From Ilyomonas sp963847085 (lineage in GTDB: Bacteria > Bacteroidota > Bacteroidia > Chitinophagales > Chitinophagaceae), in the NCBI GenBank assembly GCA_963847085.1, contig CAWJYO010000009.1, positions 186,001 through 250,000 on the forward strand: a stretch of DNA of 64,000 nt, in the 5' to 3' direction. The notes beneath the pieces are model-generated. The model worked only from the letters and a program-made list of their open reading frames with translations, was not told the DNA's origin and searched no databases. The translations under genes were made by a program, and so were the position numbers. Position 1 is the first letter of the stretch. Every line of letters starts with the position of its first letter. Positions 55,420 through 63,517 of this stretch are shown piece by piece.

Positions 55420-55427
55420 TAGATTTG
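55420..55427 (+). promoter_or_regulatory. Candidate -7 box TAGATTTG for frr
   Basis: Exact TAnnTTTG match, 25 bases before the ATG; the -33 element is not clear. Confidence 0.45.
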
Positions 55428-55452
55428 CGCCTCGTTAAAATTTAAAAGTTGT

Positions 55453-56016
55453 ATGTCGGAAGATGTTGAATTTTTATTAGATGATGCCGAATCGTCTATG
55501 AAAAAAGCCATTAGCCATTTAGAAACGGAGTTAACTAAAATACGGGCAGGCAAAGCCCATCCTTCTATGCTGGATGGAATTAATGTAGAATATTACGGTG
55601 CGCCAACACCCATTAGCCAGGTAGCCAATATTAATGTGTTGGATGCGCGAACCATCAGCATTCAGCCCTGGGAAAAAAAGATGTTGCAAGCTATTGAGCG
55701 AGCCATCATGGCTGCTAATATTGGCATTACGCCACAAAATGACGGCAACCAGATTCGTTTATTTATGCCGCCCTTAACCGAAGAGCGAAGAAGAGAATTG
55801 TTTAAAAAAGCAAGCAACGAAGGCGAAGGCTCGAAAGTGGCAGTGCGCAGCATTCGCCGCGATATTATTGAGCAGGTAAAAAAATTGCAGAAAGAAGGTT
55901 TGAGTGAAGATGAAGCGAAAGATGCCGAAAACGGCGTGCAGGAAATTACCGACCGCTATATAAGTTTAGTGGATAAGCATTTGGCAGCAAAAGAAAAAGA
56001 AATGATGGCGATATAG
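55453..56016 (+). CDS. frr: Ribosome recycling factor
   Basis: 187 residues. Splits post-termination ribosomes with EF-G. Hallmarks: LETELTKIRAGKAHPSMLDGINVEYYGAPTPISQVANI is the conserved first part (R-x-G-x-A/P region), then ISIQPWEKKMLQAIERAI, GNQIRLFMPPLTEERRRELFKKA, and the helical C-terminus SVRRDII-like (AVRSIRRDIIEQVKKL). Complete. pyrH, its usual upstream neighbour, is not here; mscL follows by 59 bases. Confidence 0.95.
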   Translation: MSEDVEFLLDDAESSMKKAISHLETELTKIRAGKAHPSMLDGINVEYYGAPTPISQVANINVLDARTISIQPWEKKMLQAIERAIMAANIGITPQNDGNQIRLFMPPLTEERRRELFKKASNEGEGSKVAVRSIRRDIIEQVKKLQKEGLSEDEAKDAENGVQEITDRYISLVDKHLAAKEKEMMAI

Positions 56017-56075
56017 GTGTATATTAATTTCTATTACCTTTAGTTTCATTTCATAACTTATAAAAATTGCTTCTT

Positions 56076-56468
56076 ATGGGATTCCTTAAAGATTTTAAAG
56101 ACTTCGCATTAAAAGGAAATGTACTTGATTTGGCAATCGGTATTATCATCGGTGCAGCCTTTAGCAAAATTGTTAGTTCGTTGGTTGATGACATCATTAC
56201 ACCAGCTATTTTAACGCCAGCATTAAAAAGAGCCAATCTACAGAACCTGCAGCAGTTGGTGATTCCGGGCACCGGCATCAAGTACGGAAACTTTTTATCG
56301 AACGTGATTACATTTCTTATCATTGCGCTCGCTTTGTTTCTTATTATTAAAGCCATTAACGCTTCACGCAGAAAAAAAGGCGTTGTGGTAGAAGTGCCGC
56401 CACCAACCGCTTCAGAACAATTGCTGGCTGACATCAGAGACGAATTGAGAAGCCGTCCGCGCATTTAA
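56076..56468 (+). CDS. mscL: Large-conductance mechanosensitive channel
   Basis: 130 residues from MGFLKDFKDFALKGN (56076). First helix LDLAIGIIIGAAFSKIVSSLVDDIITPAI contains the glycine-rich gate and the conserved VxDxIxP end; the periplasmic loop is short; second helix FLSNVITFLIIALALFLIIKAIN; then a charged cytoplasmic helix (ASEQLLADIRDELRSR). Releases osmolytes on hypo-osmotic shock. An earlier in-frame ATG at 56067 adds only three residues. Confidence 0.94.
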   Translation: MGFLKDFKDFALKGNVLDLAIGIIIGAAFSKIVSSLVDDIITPAILTPALKRANLQNLQQLVIPGTGIKYGNFLSNVITFLIIALALFLIIKAINASRRKKGVVVEVPPPTASEQLLADIRDELRSRPRI

Positions 56469-56488
56469 TTTGCAAAAATTAGTTTCTA

Positions 56489-57268
56489 TTGAATTCAATT
56501 TCTTATCAAATAAAATTAGAGCAGTTTGAAGGTCCCTTCGATCTGCTCCTTTTTTTTATAGAGCGGGATGAACTTGACATTTACGACATTCCCATCACCA
56601 AAATTATCAACGACTTTCAGACTTACATTCATCAGCAAAAAAGCCTGAATATTGAACTGAGCAGCGAGTTTATTTTATTCGTTGCATCGCTCATGCGCGT
56701 GAAAGCGAAGATGCTTTTACCACGAAAAGAAACCGATGATTCGGGCAACGAAATAGACCCGCGCAAAGAGTTGGTAGATAAACTACTCGAATACAAACGT
56801 TACAAAGAAGCTTCGCTGCAAATGGCGGAACGGGAAGCTTTGCGTATGCTGATGCTAAAGCGCGGCAATATACAAACCGAGCTGGCAAGTATTGGCGAAC
56901 AATCTTCCGAAGGCACCGAAATACAAAACATTACTCTGTTTAAACTAATGAAAACATTTGAACGGGTAATGCAACGATTGTATGATAAAAACAACAAGCC
57001 TGTGCACACGGTGGTTCGGTACAACTACACCATGGAAGAAAGCCGTGAGCAGATTATTAACGAAGTGAAACTGCAAAAAACAACTTCTTTTCAACGCCTT
57101 TTTCAGCATTGCGAAAACCGCATTCATGCCATCTTTTTGTTTTTGTCCATTTTAGAACTGGTGCAGTTGAACTACTTCTCTCTTGCAGTAAATAAAGGCA
57201 GAAACAATTTTGAAGTGGCCTGGAACGAAGAAAGAAAAGAAGAGGAAGAAGTGAATGTTAGTGTGTGA
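56489..57268 (+). CDS. scpA: Segregation and condensation protein A (ScpA/MukE-kleisin)
   Basis: 259 residues. Kleisin bridging SMC with ScpB. Opening YQIKLEQFEGPFDLLLFFIERDELDIYDIPITKI is the diagnostic N-terminus; the middle ELVDKLLEYKRYKEAS and the C-terminal winged-helix region FLSILELVQLNYFSLAVNK fit. The start is TTG at 56489 (TTG AAT TCA ATT), since no ATG exists before the conserved block; 20 bases after mscL. Unusual TTG start noted. Confidence 0.92.
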   Translation: MNSISYQIKLEQFEGPFDLLLFFIERDELDIYDIPITKIINDFQTYIHQQKSLNIELSSEFILFVASLMRVKAKMLLPRKETDDSGNEIDPRKELVDKLLEYKRYKEASLQMAEREALRMLMLKRGNIQTELASIGEQSSEGTEIQNITLFKLMKTFERVMQRLYDKNNKPVHTVVRYNYTMEESREQIINEVKLQKTTSFQRLFQHCENRIHAIFLFLSILELVQLNYFSLAVNKGRNNFEVAWNEERKEEEEVNVSV

Positions 57269-57540
57269 TTATTGTTTTTGTTTTTGCTGTTAAATCATGT
57301 TTGCCTTTATCCGATTTCACCTTTCCAATAGTATCTTTAAGTATTGATCAGGACGTTGCATTTTTGTTTGTTCAATTATTTTCAAAACGTTGAAGTGAGA
57401 TTCTTTTTCTGTTTACTCAAAACAGAAAAAAGAACAAATCAATGATTACAACAGACGATCAATCGGAGACACAAAGTTTGTAACATAAAGCTGTATTTTG
57501 TGTTTCTCATTCACAACTCACCATTCACTATTCACAACAG

Positions 57541-59598
57541 ATGAGCGATAAAAAAAAGAAAAAGAAGCAAAAACAAACCCATCATTCCGCACACGACGGC
57601 AACACATTGCAAGGCATTTTAGAAGTTACAAGATCAGGCATTGGTTATGTAATCATTGCCGACGGCAAAGGCGATGTATTGGTGCGTCCGCACGATTTTA
57701 ATACGGCGTTGAATGGAGATGAAGTAACCGTAAAAGTGGTAAAACAAAATGTCGCCACCGGCAAGAAAGAAGGCAGGATTGTAAAGGTTTTGGAACGAAA
57801 GCAAACTGAGTTTATCGGGCGGCTGCAAATGAGCAAACACTTTGCTTTTGTAAAGCCCGACAGCAACAAGCCTATGCCGGATATTTACATTTCGCCCGAC
57901 CATATAAACGGTGCTGTTGATAAAGACAAAGTATCGGTGCAACTGATCAAATGGGAGAAAGACAGCCGCAAGCCCGAAGGCAAAGTAACTGCTGTGTTAA
58001 GTGCAGAAGACGAGAACGATATTGCCATGAAAAACCTGCTGGCAGAAGCTGGTTTCCCGCTCCATTTTCCTGAAGAAACAGAGGAAGAAACGGCACGCAT
58101 TCCGGAAACGATTACAGAGTATGACATCGAATCGCGCCGCGATTTCAGAGATATTTTTACCATCACTATTGACCCTGTAGATGCCAGAGATTTTGACGAT
58201 GCCATTTCGTTGCGAAGCTTAAAAGGCGGCTGGTATGAAGTGGGTGTTCACATTGCTGATGTAAGCCATTACGTAGTGCCCAACACAGCTTTGGATGACG
58301 AAGCTTACAAACGTGCTACATCGGTTTATTTACCCGACAGAGTAAACCCGATGTTGCCTGAGCATATTTCAAATGTGTTATGCTCGCTGCGTCCGCACGA
58401 AGACAAGCTTACGTTTTCTGCCGTTTTTCAAATGAATAAGCGGGGAGAAGTAAAGCAATACTGGCTTGGAAAAACAATGATCCACAGCAACCATCGCTTT
58501 ACTTATGAAGAAGTGCAGGAAATCATCGAAAACAAAAAAGGCGAGCACAAAAAAGAAGTGTTGTTATTAAACGAGATTGCCCAGAACCTGCGCGGACAAA
58601 GGTTTTCAAAAGGCGCTATTAATTTTTCATCGCAGGAAGTTCGTTTTAAATTGGATGAGCGGGGAAAGCCAATTGGCATTGAAATAAAAGAAAGCAAGGA
58701 AGCGCATCAACTGATTGAAGAACTGATGTTGCTTGCCAACCGTACTGTTGCCGAAAATGTGGCAAAAACAAAAGTGAACAAGCAAGCGGTTCCATTTCCA
58801 TACCGCGTTCACGACCAGCCCGATGCAGAAAAGCTAAAACCGTTTATTGATTTTGCAAAGAAATTCGGGCACAGCTTCAACATCAGTACACCACAAAAAA
58901 TTGCAGCTTCTTTCAACACCATGTTGGCCGATGTGCAGGGCAAACCCGAGCAGCATGTGCTGGAACAATTGGGCATTCGCACCATGGCAAAAGCTGTTTA
59001 TACAACAGAAAATATTGGTCATTACGGCTTGGGTTTTGAAAACTATTGTCACTTTACTTCACCTATTCGCCGTTACCCCGATGTGATGGTGCATCGTGTT
59101 CTTTTATCTTGTTTGCAAAACGAGCCAATCATTGATAAAAAGATGAACGAAAAATGCAAGCATTCCAGCGAGCGTGAACGTGCCGCGATGGAATGTGAAC
59201 GTGCTGCCAACAAATACAAGCAGGTAGAATACATGCAGGAATATTTGGGTGATGAGTTTGAAGGTATCATCAGTGGCGTTACTTCTTTTGGCTTTTTTGT
59301 GGAAACGATTTTGCAAAAATGCGAAGGTTTGGTAAGCATCGCCAGTCTTAGCGATTTTGATGATTTCCGCTTGATAGAAAGCGACTACTCATTGGTGGGA
59401 AGACGCAGTGGGCGCAGCTTTCGCATGGGCGATAAAGTATGGATAAAAGTAGTGGCGGCTAACTTAGACAAACGGCAATTGGATTATGAATGGATATTGC
59501 ATCCGGCTCATCACAAGAAAGAAAGCTCTCCAAAAAAAGAGGCAAAAACAAAAGCGAAAAAAGCCCAGGTGAGAGAGCCGAAACGGTTGATTGAATAA
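57541..59598 (+). CDS. rnr: Ribonuclease R (RNB-family 3'-5' exonuclease)
   Basis: 685 residues. Lys-rich N-terminus (KKKKKKQKQTHH), cold-shock domains (about 22-180), RNB catalytic domain with DPVDARDFDDAISL (metal-binding aspartates) and GVHIADVSHYV, YTTENIGHYGLGFENYCHFTSPIRRYPD, then S1 domain (FEGIISGVTSFGFFVETI) and a Lys-rich tail. Degrades structured RNA. The gene carries three GCAAAAACAAA copies (57567, 58762, 59542) reading QKQ, AKTK and AKTK in two frames. Confidence 0.95.
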   Translation: MSDKKKKKKQKQTHHSAHDGNTLQGILEVTRSGIGYVIIADGKGDVLVRPHDFNTALNGDEVTVKVVKQNVATGKKEGRIVKVLERKQTEFIGRLQMSKHFAFVKPDSNKPMPDIYISPDHINGAVDKDKVSVQLIKWEKDSRKPEGKVTAVLSAEDENDIAMKNLLAEAGFPLHFPEETEEETARIPETITEYDIESRRDFRDIFTITIDPVDARDFDDAISLRSLKGGWYEVGVHIADVSHYVVPNTALDDEAYKRATSVYLPDRVNPMLPEHISNVLCSLRPHEDKLTFSAVFQMNKRGEVKQYWLGKTMIHSNHRFTYEEVQEIIENKKGEHKKEVLLLNEIAQNLRGQRFSKGAINFSSQEVRFKLDERGKPIGIEIKESKEAHQLIEELMLLANRTVAENVAKTKVNKQAVPFPYRVHDQPDAEKLKPFIDFAKKFGHSFNISTPQKIAASFNTMLADVQGKPEQHVLEQLGIRTMAKAVYTTENIGHYGLGFENYCHFTSPIRRYPDVMVHRVLLSCLQNEPIIDKKMNEKCKHSSERERAAMECERAANKYKQVEYMQEYLGDEFEGIISGVTSFGFFVETILQKCEGLVSIASLSDFDDFRLIESDYSLVGRRSGRSFRMGDKVWIKVVAANLDKRQLDYEWILHPAHHKKESSPKKEAKTKAKKAQVREPKRLIE

Positions 59599-59639
59599 AT
59601 AGAATAAAAACAAAAACGGTAGTAAGACATTTTAAAGAT

Positions 59640-59695
59640 AATCGCTTTGTCATTCCGCCCCGACAGTATTGTTGGGGCGGAATGACAAAGCGATT
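59640..59695. repeat. Perfect 22-base hairpin after rnr
   Basis: Arms 59640-59661 and 59674-59695, core GTCATTCCGCCCC, loop of 12 bases. It could terminate rnr and the converging RDD gene, but with no T-run it looks more like a dispersed REP-type element. Confidence 0.75.
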
Positions 59696-59713
59696 GATGT
59701 TCATTTGAAAGAT

Positions 59714-60101
59714 TCACACTTCTACCACTTCTGTTTTGCTTACAAAATCGTGTAAGGTTTTACCCATAAACGAAATAAAAACACTGTCTATAATAATCAC
59801 ACCTAATACCCGAACCACGCTCCTGGTAAGGATTTGAAAGAATGAAGGTTTACCGCCGGTTTTGTTTACCACTTTCGTTAATGCCAGCCATTTGCCGGGT
59901 GTTCGTTTCCAGATGGCTTCAAAAAAGAAGATAATACAAAAAGCCAATGATAGCCAGAATATAAAAAAAGGGCATAAAAAAAAGATGGTAGTAAAACACA
60001 TAAAAATCCCAACCTCTTTTTATAGCTAAAGTAAGAAGACAAATTATGCTGAAGTCAACTAAAAATGCCAGCACTCTTGTACCAACGCCAACGATTCTCA
60101 T
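59714..60101 (-). CDS. RDD family membrane protein, one frameshift
   Basis: About 128 residues if bridged. MRIVGVGTRVLAFLVDFSIICLL (60101) has the R-x-x-A-x-x-x-D pattern of RDD proteins; after helix 2 the frame closes at GFLYYLLF, and the adjacent frame continues FFEAIWKRTPGKWLALTKVVNKTGGKPSF with the second RDD motif (W-K-R-T-P-G-K). The break lies in a run of six T (about 59923-59930). Two to three membrane helices. Function unknown; transport roles have been suggested for some members. Divergent from recF. Confidence 0.75.
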
Positions 60102-60202
60102 ATAAAAACAATTGGAGCAAAAGTAGTGCGGGATAAAGAGTTTGTAAGAGATAACAATTGAATAAATTTTATGCAACTCCTGGTGCGATGTACATTGCAG
60201 TT

Positions 60203-61285
60203 ATGTTGTTTGTAAAGCGGCTATCAATAACGCAGTTTCGCAATTATGCTTTTGAATCGTTCTCGTTTAACGAGCCGGTGATAGGCATTTACGGCGCTAA
60301 CGGTAGCGGTAAAACCAACTTGCTGGATGCGGTTCATTATCTCTGTTTTACCAAAAGTTATTTTGCCCGTGCCGATGCTTTAAACGCGCATTACGGCACA
60401 CAGGGTTTCCGGCTGGAAGCTATGCTGGATAAAGGCTTACACGCTTTTCATATTGTTTGTATTCTTCGGGAGAACAATAAAAAAGAAATTACCGTAAACG
60501 ACGAAACTTACAAGCGATTTTCGGCTCACATTGGCAAGTTTCCCTGTGTGATGATTGCACCTGATGATGTAGAACTAATCACCGGCAGCAGCGAAGAAAG
60601 AAGAAGGTTTATAGATACCATTTTATCGCAACTGAATGCCGATTATCTGCTTACTTTGATTGAATACAATAAAATTTTGCAGCAGCGTAACAGCTTGTTA
60701 AAAGCGGCTGCAGAACACAACCGATTGGATGAAGATTTATTGCAAATAATGAATGAACAGTTAAGCGAAAAAGGAAATAAAATTTATGCCTGGCGGGCCG
60801 AATTTATGCAGGAATTCTTGCCGTTGGTAAGACAGGAATACAACAGCATTGCGGGTAAAGATGATGATGTAAATGTAGAATACAACAGCCCTTTGCACAA
60901 CAGCAACATGCAAACTGTATTGAATGAAAACCGCCAGCGCGATTTGTATTTGCAACGAACCGGAAGCGGCATTCACAAAGACGATCTGGAAATTATAATG
61001 CACGGTCAAACATTTAAAAGCGTTGCATCGCAAGGGCAGCGGAAGAGTTTGTTGTTTGCTTTAAAACTGGCTGAGTTTTCTGTGATTCAACAGTACAAAG
61101 GCTTTGCGCCCATTTTATTATTGGATGATGTGTTTGAAAAATTAGACGCTGACCGGATGCACAACTTGTTGTATAAAGTTTGCATTCAGCAACAAGCGCA
61201 GGTATTCATCACCGATACACATAAAGAACGACTGGAAGAAGCGTTTGAGAAACTGGGTGTGAAGTGCCAATTGATTGGATTATAA
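60203..61285 (+). CDS. recF: DNA replication and repair protein RecF
   Basis: About 360 residues from MLFVKRLSITQFRNY (60203); two earlier ATGs in the open frame are less likely. Walker A GANGSGKT (31-38), the ABC signature SQGQRKSLLFALKLAE, Walker B PILLLDDVFEKLD, and DADRMHNLLYKV at the C-terminus. Loads RecA at gaps with RecO and RecR. Its final 80 codons are repeated downstream at 62045-62307 and its final 48 at 63303-63451, which marks an insertion-prone point at the 3' end. The gene itself is intact. Confidence 0.95.
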   Translation: MLFVKRLSITQFRNYAFESFSFNEPVIGIYGANGSGKTNLLDAVHYLCFTKSYFARADALNAHYGTQGFRLEAMLDKGLHAFHIVCILRENNKKEITVNDETYKRFSAHIGKFPCVMIAPDDVELITGSSEERRRFIDTILSQLNADYLLTLIEYNKILQQRNSLLKAAAEHNRLDEDLLQIMNEQLSEKGNKIYAWRAEFMQEFLPLVRQEYNSIAGKDDDVNVEYNSPLHNSNMQTVLNENRQRDLYLQRTGSGIHKDDLEIIMHGQTFKSVASQGQRKSLLFALKLAEFSVIQQYKGFAPILLLDDVFEKLDADRMHNLLYKVCIQQQAQVFITDTHKERLEEAFEKLGVKCQLIGL

Positions 61286-61388
61286 GAGTTTTTTGAGCAA
61301 ATGCAAAAGTTGCGTGATGTGCTGCAACATTACCAAGTTCATCCGACGGATTAAAGGTTGTAAATTTGTAGTTTCAACAATGCATATT

Positions 61389-61634
61389 ATGAACAATAGA
61401 TATGTGGCTTTTGAAGAACTAAAAAAAATGTATCCTGATGAATGGATTCTTTTAGGCAATCCAAAAATGAAAAACACGACCGTTTTAGGAGGTGTTGTTT
61501 TATTTCACAGCAAAGACAAAAAGGAAGTTTGTTATATCGGAAGAGATAAGACGGCAGATTTTGAAACTGTTACGATTGCATTTGCAGGAGATAGTAAACA
61601 GCATCGCAAAATTGGAATGTTGAAAAGAATATGA
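61389..61634 (+). CDS. Small protein paired with an aspartyl-protease ORF
   Basis: 81 residues from MNNRYVAFEELKKMYPDEW (61389; the ATG at 61380 adds three). Continues LLGNPKMKNTTVLGGVVLFHSKDKKEVCYIGRD. Similar little proteins occur before retropepsin-like ORFs in Bacteroidota as far as I recall. Its TGA overlaps the ATG of the next frame, so they are translationally coupled. No known function. Two genes form the first cargo after recF. Confidence 0.65.
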   Translation: MNNRYVAFEELKKMYPDEWILLGNPKMKNTTVLGGVVLFHSKDKKEVCYIGRDKTADFETVTIAFAGDSKQHRKIGMLKRI

Positions 61635-62026
61635 AGGTTTTCAACTTTGAGCTTCTTACTGATTAAGACGTAATTATAGTAAACGCTTCACTGCAAGGGA
61701 AGTATAAATTCAGGCTTGCCCTCGATACAGCAGCAACGCACACAACCATTGATAGCAACGTACTTTATTTTTCGGGCTATGAATTAAAGAATAGCAACGG
61801 CGAGCAAGAAGTTGAAACTTCAAATGGAATTATCGTTGTTGAAATCTACAATGTAGAACAACTGGAATGTTTGGGAATTACAAAAGATAGATTTGAAGTT
61901 CAGGTGTACGATTTTCTGGCGCATGGTATTGCATCAGATTATGATGGAGTAGTAGGATTGAATTTTTTGAAAGAACACAAATTTTGTGTTGACATTTTAA
62001 AAGGTGAGATTACCGTTGAAGTTTAA
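61631..62026 (+). pseudogene. Retropepsin-like aspartyl protease gene with in-frame TAA
   Basis: ATG at 61631 overlaps the previous stop. The frame reads MKVFNFELLTD, then TAA at 61664-61666, then DVIIVNASLQGKYKFRLALD and onward without a break to 62026 (ending VDILKGEITVEV). RLALDTAATHTTID holds the D-T-A-A active-site pattern (usual D-T/S-G), and VVGLNFLKE is the second conserved block. About 131 residues. The stop may be one substitution from CAA or GAA. No other start rescues the N-terminus, so it is probably inactive or a single-base error. Confidence 0.7.
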
Positions 62027-62044
62027 ATGCTATAAGAAAAACGC

Positions 62045-62307
62045 ATTGACTCACATGGGCAGCAAAAGAGCTTATTGCTTGATTTAAAGCTGGCAGAGTT
62101 TGTTTTAATTTAAAACTAAAAAGGCTTTGCGCCTATTTTGTTATTGGATGATGTATTTGAAAAAGTAGACGCTGACCGGATGCACAATCTGCTTTATAAA
62201 GTTAGCATTCAGCAACAAGTGCGTGTTTTTATTACCGATACGCATAAAGAAAGATTGGAGAAGCATTTGCAAAGCTGAACGTGAAATATGAATCGATTGA
62301 GTTGTGA
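62045..62307 (+). pseudogene. First duplicated 3' end of recF, degenerate
   Basis: Aligns with 61024-61285. Still legible: SHGQQKSLL, LKLAEF, KGFAPILLLDDVFEK, DADRMHNLLYKVSIQQQ, VFITDTHKERL, with stops near LKL and a frame loss near 62259; the end KYESIEL stop matches CQLIGL stop. About 80 codons at roughly three-quarters identity. No start codon. Confidence 0.85.
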
Positions 62308-62426
62308 GTTATTTTTTATTACGTAAATACAACAGAATAGAGTCGTATTTACCGTAATGATTGTTGAGGAGTTGCGTCTTGGGGAGTTGTCAGCAATACA
62401 GGGAAAACTGCAAAATCAAACTTTGT

Positions 62427-62472
62427 TGACTTTACTCTTTTGCTTGATTTATCAAGCAAAAGAGTAAAGTCA
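62427..62472. repeat. Perfect 46-base palindrome upstream of the DUF4386 gene
   Basis: 22-base arms (TGACTTTACTCTTTTGCTTG plus AT, and complement) with a two-base centre, 27 bases before the ATG. Either a terminator for read-through from upstream cargo or an operator. Confidence 0.75.
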
Positions 62473-62499
62473 TTAATTTTAAATGCATATAAATAAAAA

Positions 62500-63237
62500 A
62501 TGACAGAAAATACTACGCAATCGTCGCCACGTTTTAAAGCCAGGATAGCCGGAGTGTTTTATGTGCTTACCGCATTTACATCAGTATGCGGAGAGTCCTT
62601 TATTCCAGGCAAACTTGTTGTACAGGGCAATGCTGCGGCCACAGCAAACAATATTCTAACTCATCAGTCTTTATTTCAGTTGGCTTTCGCGATATTACTT
62701 GTTGCTGTCGTGACTTCTATTGTTCTTACAGCCATCCTCTATCACTTGTTTAAACCTGTAAGTAAAACCATCTCCTTAACCGCAGCATTTGTCCACCTTA
62801 CCGGATTGGCTGTTTTGGCATTTGGCAGCTTCTTTCAACTCTGTCCCCTGATTATATTGCGGGGCAGCCAATACCTCAGCGTCTTTAAGCAGGAACAAGT
62901 ACAAGCTCTGGGATACCTATTTCTCAAGTTGAATATTCAAGCATGGAACACTTTTATAGTATTTTTCGGATTCTATTGCGTCATCATCGGCTACCTCATT
63001 TTCCGTTCGACCTTTATGCCGCGAATCATTGGTGTACTAATGGTATTTGCAGGCTTGGGTTACCTCACTTTCTTATGGCCCCCTTTAGCCGACTATCTGT
63101 CGCCTTATAATCTGTTTCCTGCTGCTGCCGGTGAGCTATCGCTTATGCTTTGGCTTCTCGCGAAAGGTGTGAATGTTCAGCGATGGCAGGAGAAGGCAGG
63201 CAGAGAAGGGAACACTCTTAAAAGCCTCATTATGTAG
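62500..63237 (+). CDS. DUF4386 family membrane protein
   Basis: 245 residues, six predicted transmembrane helices. Opening RFKARIAGVFYVLTAFTSVCGESFIPGKLVVQGNAAATANNIL fits DUF4386 (R-x-A-G-x-x-Y, then V-x-G-D/N-A-A-A-T-A-x-N-I). Helices at about 17-36, 58-82, 90-112, 140-165, 170-190 and 205-225. Function unknown. It lies alone between two recF remnants, so it is cargo of the accessory strip. Confidence 0.82.
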   Translation: MTENTTQSSPRFKARIAGVFYVLTAFTSVCGESFIPGKLVVQGNAAATANNILTHQSLFQLAFAILLVAVVTSIVLTAILYHLFKPVSKTISLTAAFVHLTGLAVLAFGSFFQLCPLIILRGSQYLSVFKQEQVQALGYLFLKLNIQAWNTFIVFFGFYCVIIGYLIFRSTFMPRIIGVLMVFAGLGYLTFLWPPLADYLSPYNLFPAAAGELSLMLWLLAKGVNVQRWQEKAGREGNTLKSLIM

Positions 63238-63250
63238 AAAATCTCTTTCA

Positions 63251-63297
63251 CGCAATGTCTCTTTAGTATAGTCAGTGCGCGGGAAAAAGACATTGCG
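63251..63297. repeat. Inverted repeat after the DUF4386 gene
   Basis: CGCAATGTCT (63251-63260) and AGACATTGCG (63288-63297), directly before the second recF remnant. Confidence 0.55.
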
Positions 63298-63302
63298 GAT
63301 AA

Positions 63303-63451
63303 TAAAATTAGACGCCGACCGCATGCACAATTTGCTTTATAAAGTTTGCATTCAGCAGCAAGCGCAAGTATTTATCTCCGATACACATAAAAAACGATTG
63401 GAAGAAGCATTTGAAAAGTTAGAAGTGAGGTATGAGTTGATTGGGTTGTGA
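63303..63451 (+). pseudogene. Second duplicated 3' end of recF, in frame to the stop
   Basis: Aligns with 61137-61285: KLDADRMHNLLYKVCIQQQ, VFISDTHKKRLEEAFEKLEV, then YELIGL stop. 48 codons with no break and closer to recF than the first remnant. No start. Confidence 0.87.
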
Positions 63452-63517
63452 GTGTGTAGCAATTGAAAAGGAGTTATTTATATTTGATGATTGATATAAT
63501 ATTAAACGACTTCACTT

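Larger units (their letters stand above)
142..59552. repeat. Dispersed 11-mer GCAAAAACAAA / TTTGTTTTTGC, 24 exact copies found by eye
   Basis: Direct strand at 4374, 9981, 10475, 13046, 24781, 28797, 30219, 49482, 51793, 57567, 58762, 59542. Complement at 142, 1764, 4235, 7050, 17146, 24249, 29493, 37388, 38147, 43890, 46225, 57277. Fifteen or so extend to GGCAAAAACAAA. Variants GTAAAAACAAA, ACAAAAACAAA and TTTGTTTTTAC raise the total to about fifty. Counts are manual and may miss a few. Confidence 0.8.
62027..62499. other. Stretch with recF remnant and two hairpins, no intact gene
   Basis: Contains the first recF remnant (62045-62307), an inverted repeat ATTACGTAAATAC (62318-62330) with GTATTTACCGTAAT (62344-62357), and the perfect 46-base palindrome at 62427-62472. 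Confidence 0.7.

Noticed and set aside
57507..57540. Short direct repeats of TTCAC-type words before rnr
   Set aside because: Too short and irregular for a CRISPR array or a defined VNTR; similar text is seen before other genes in this phylum.
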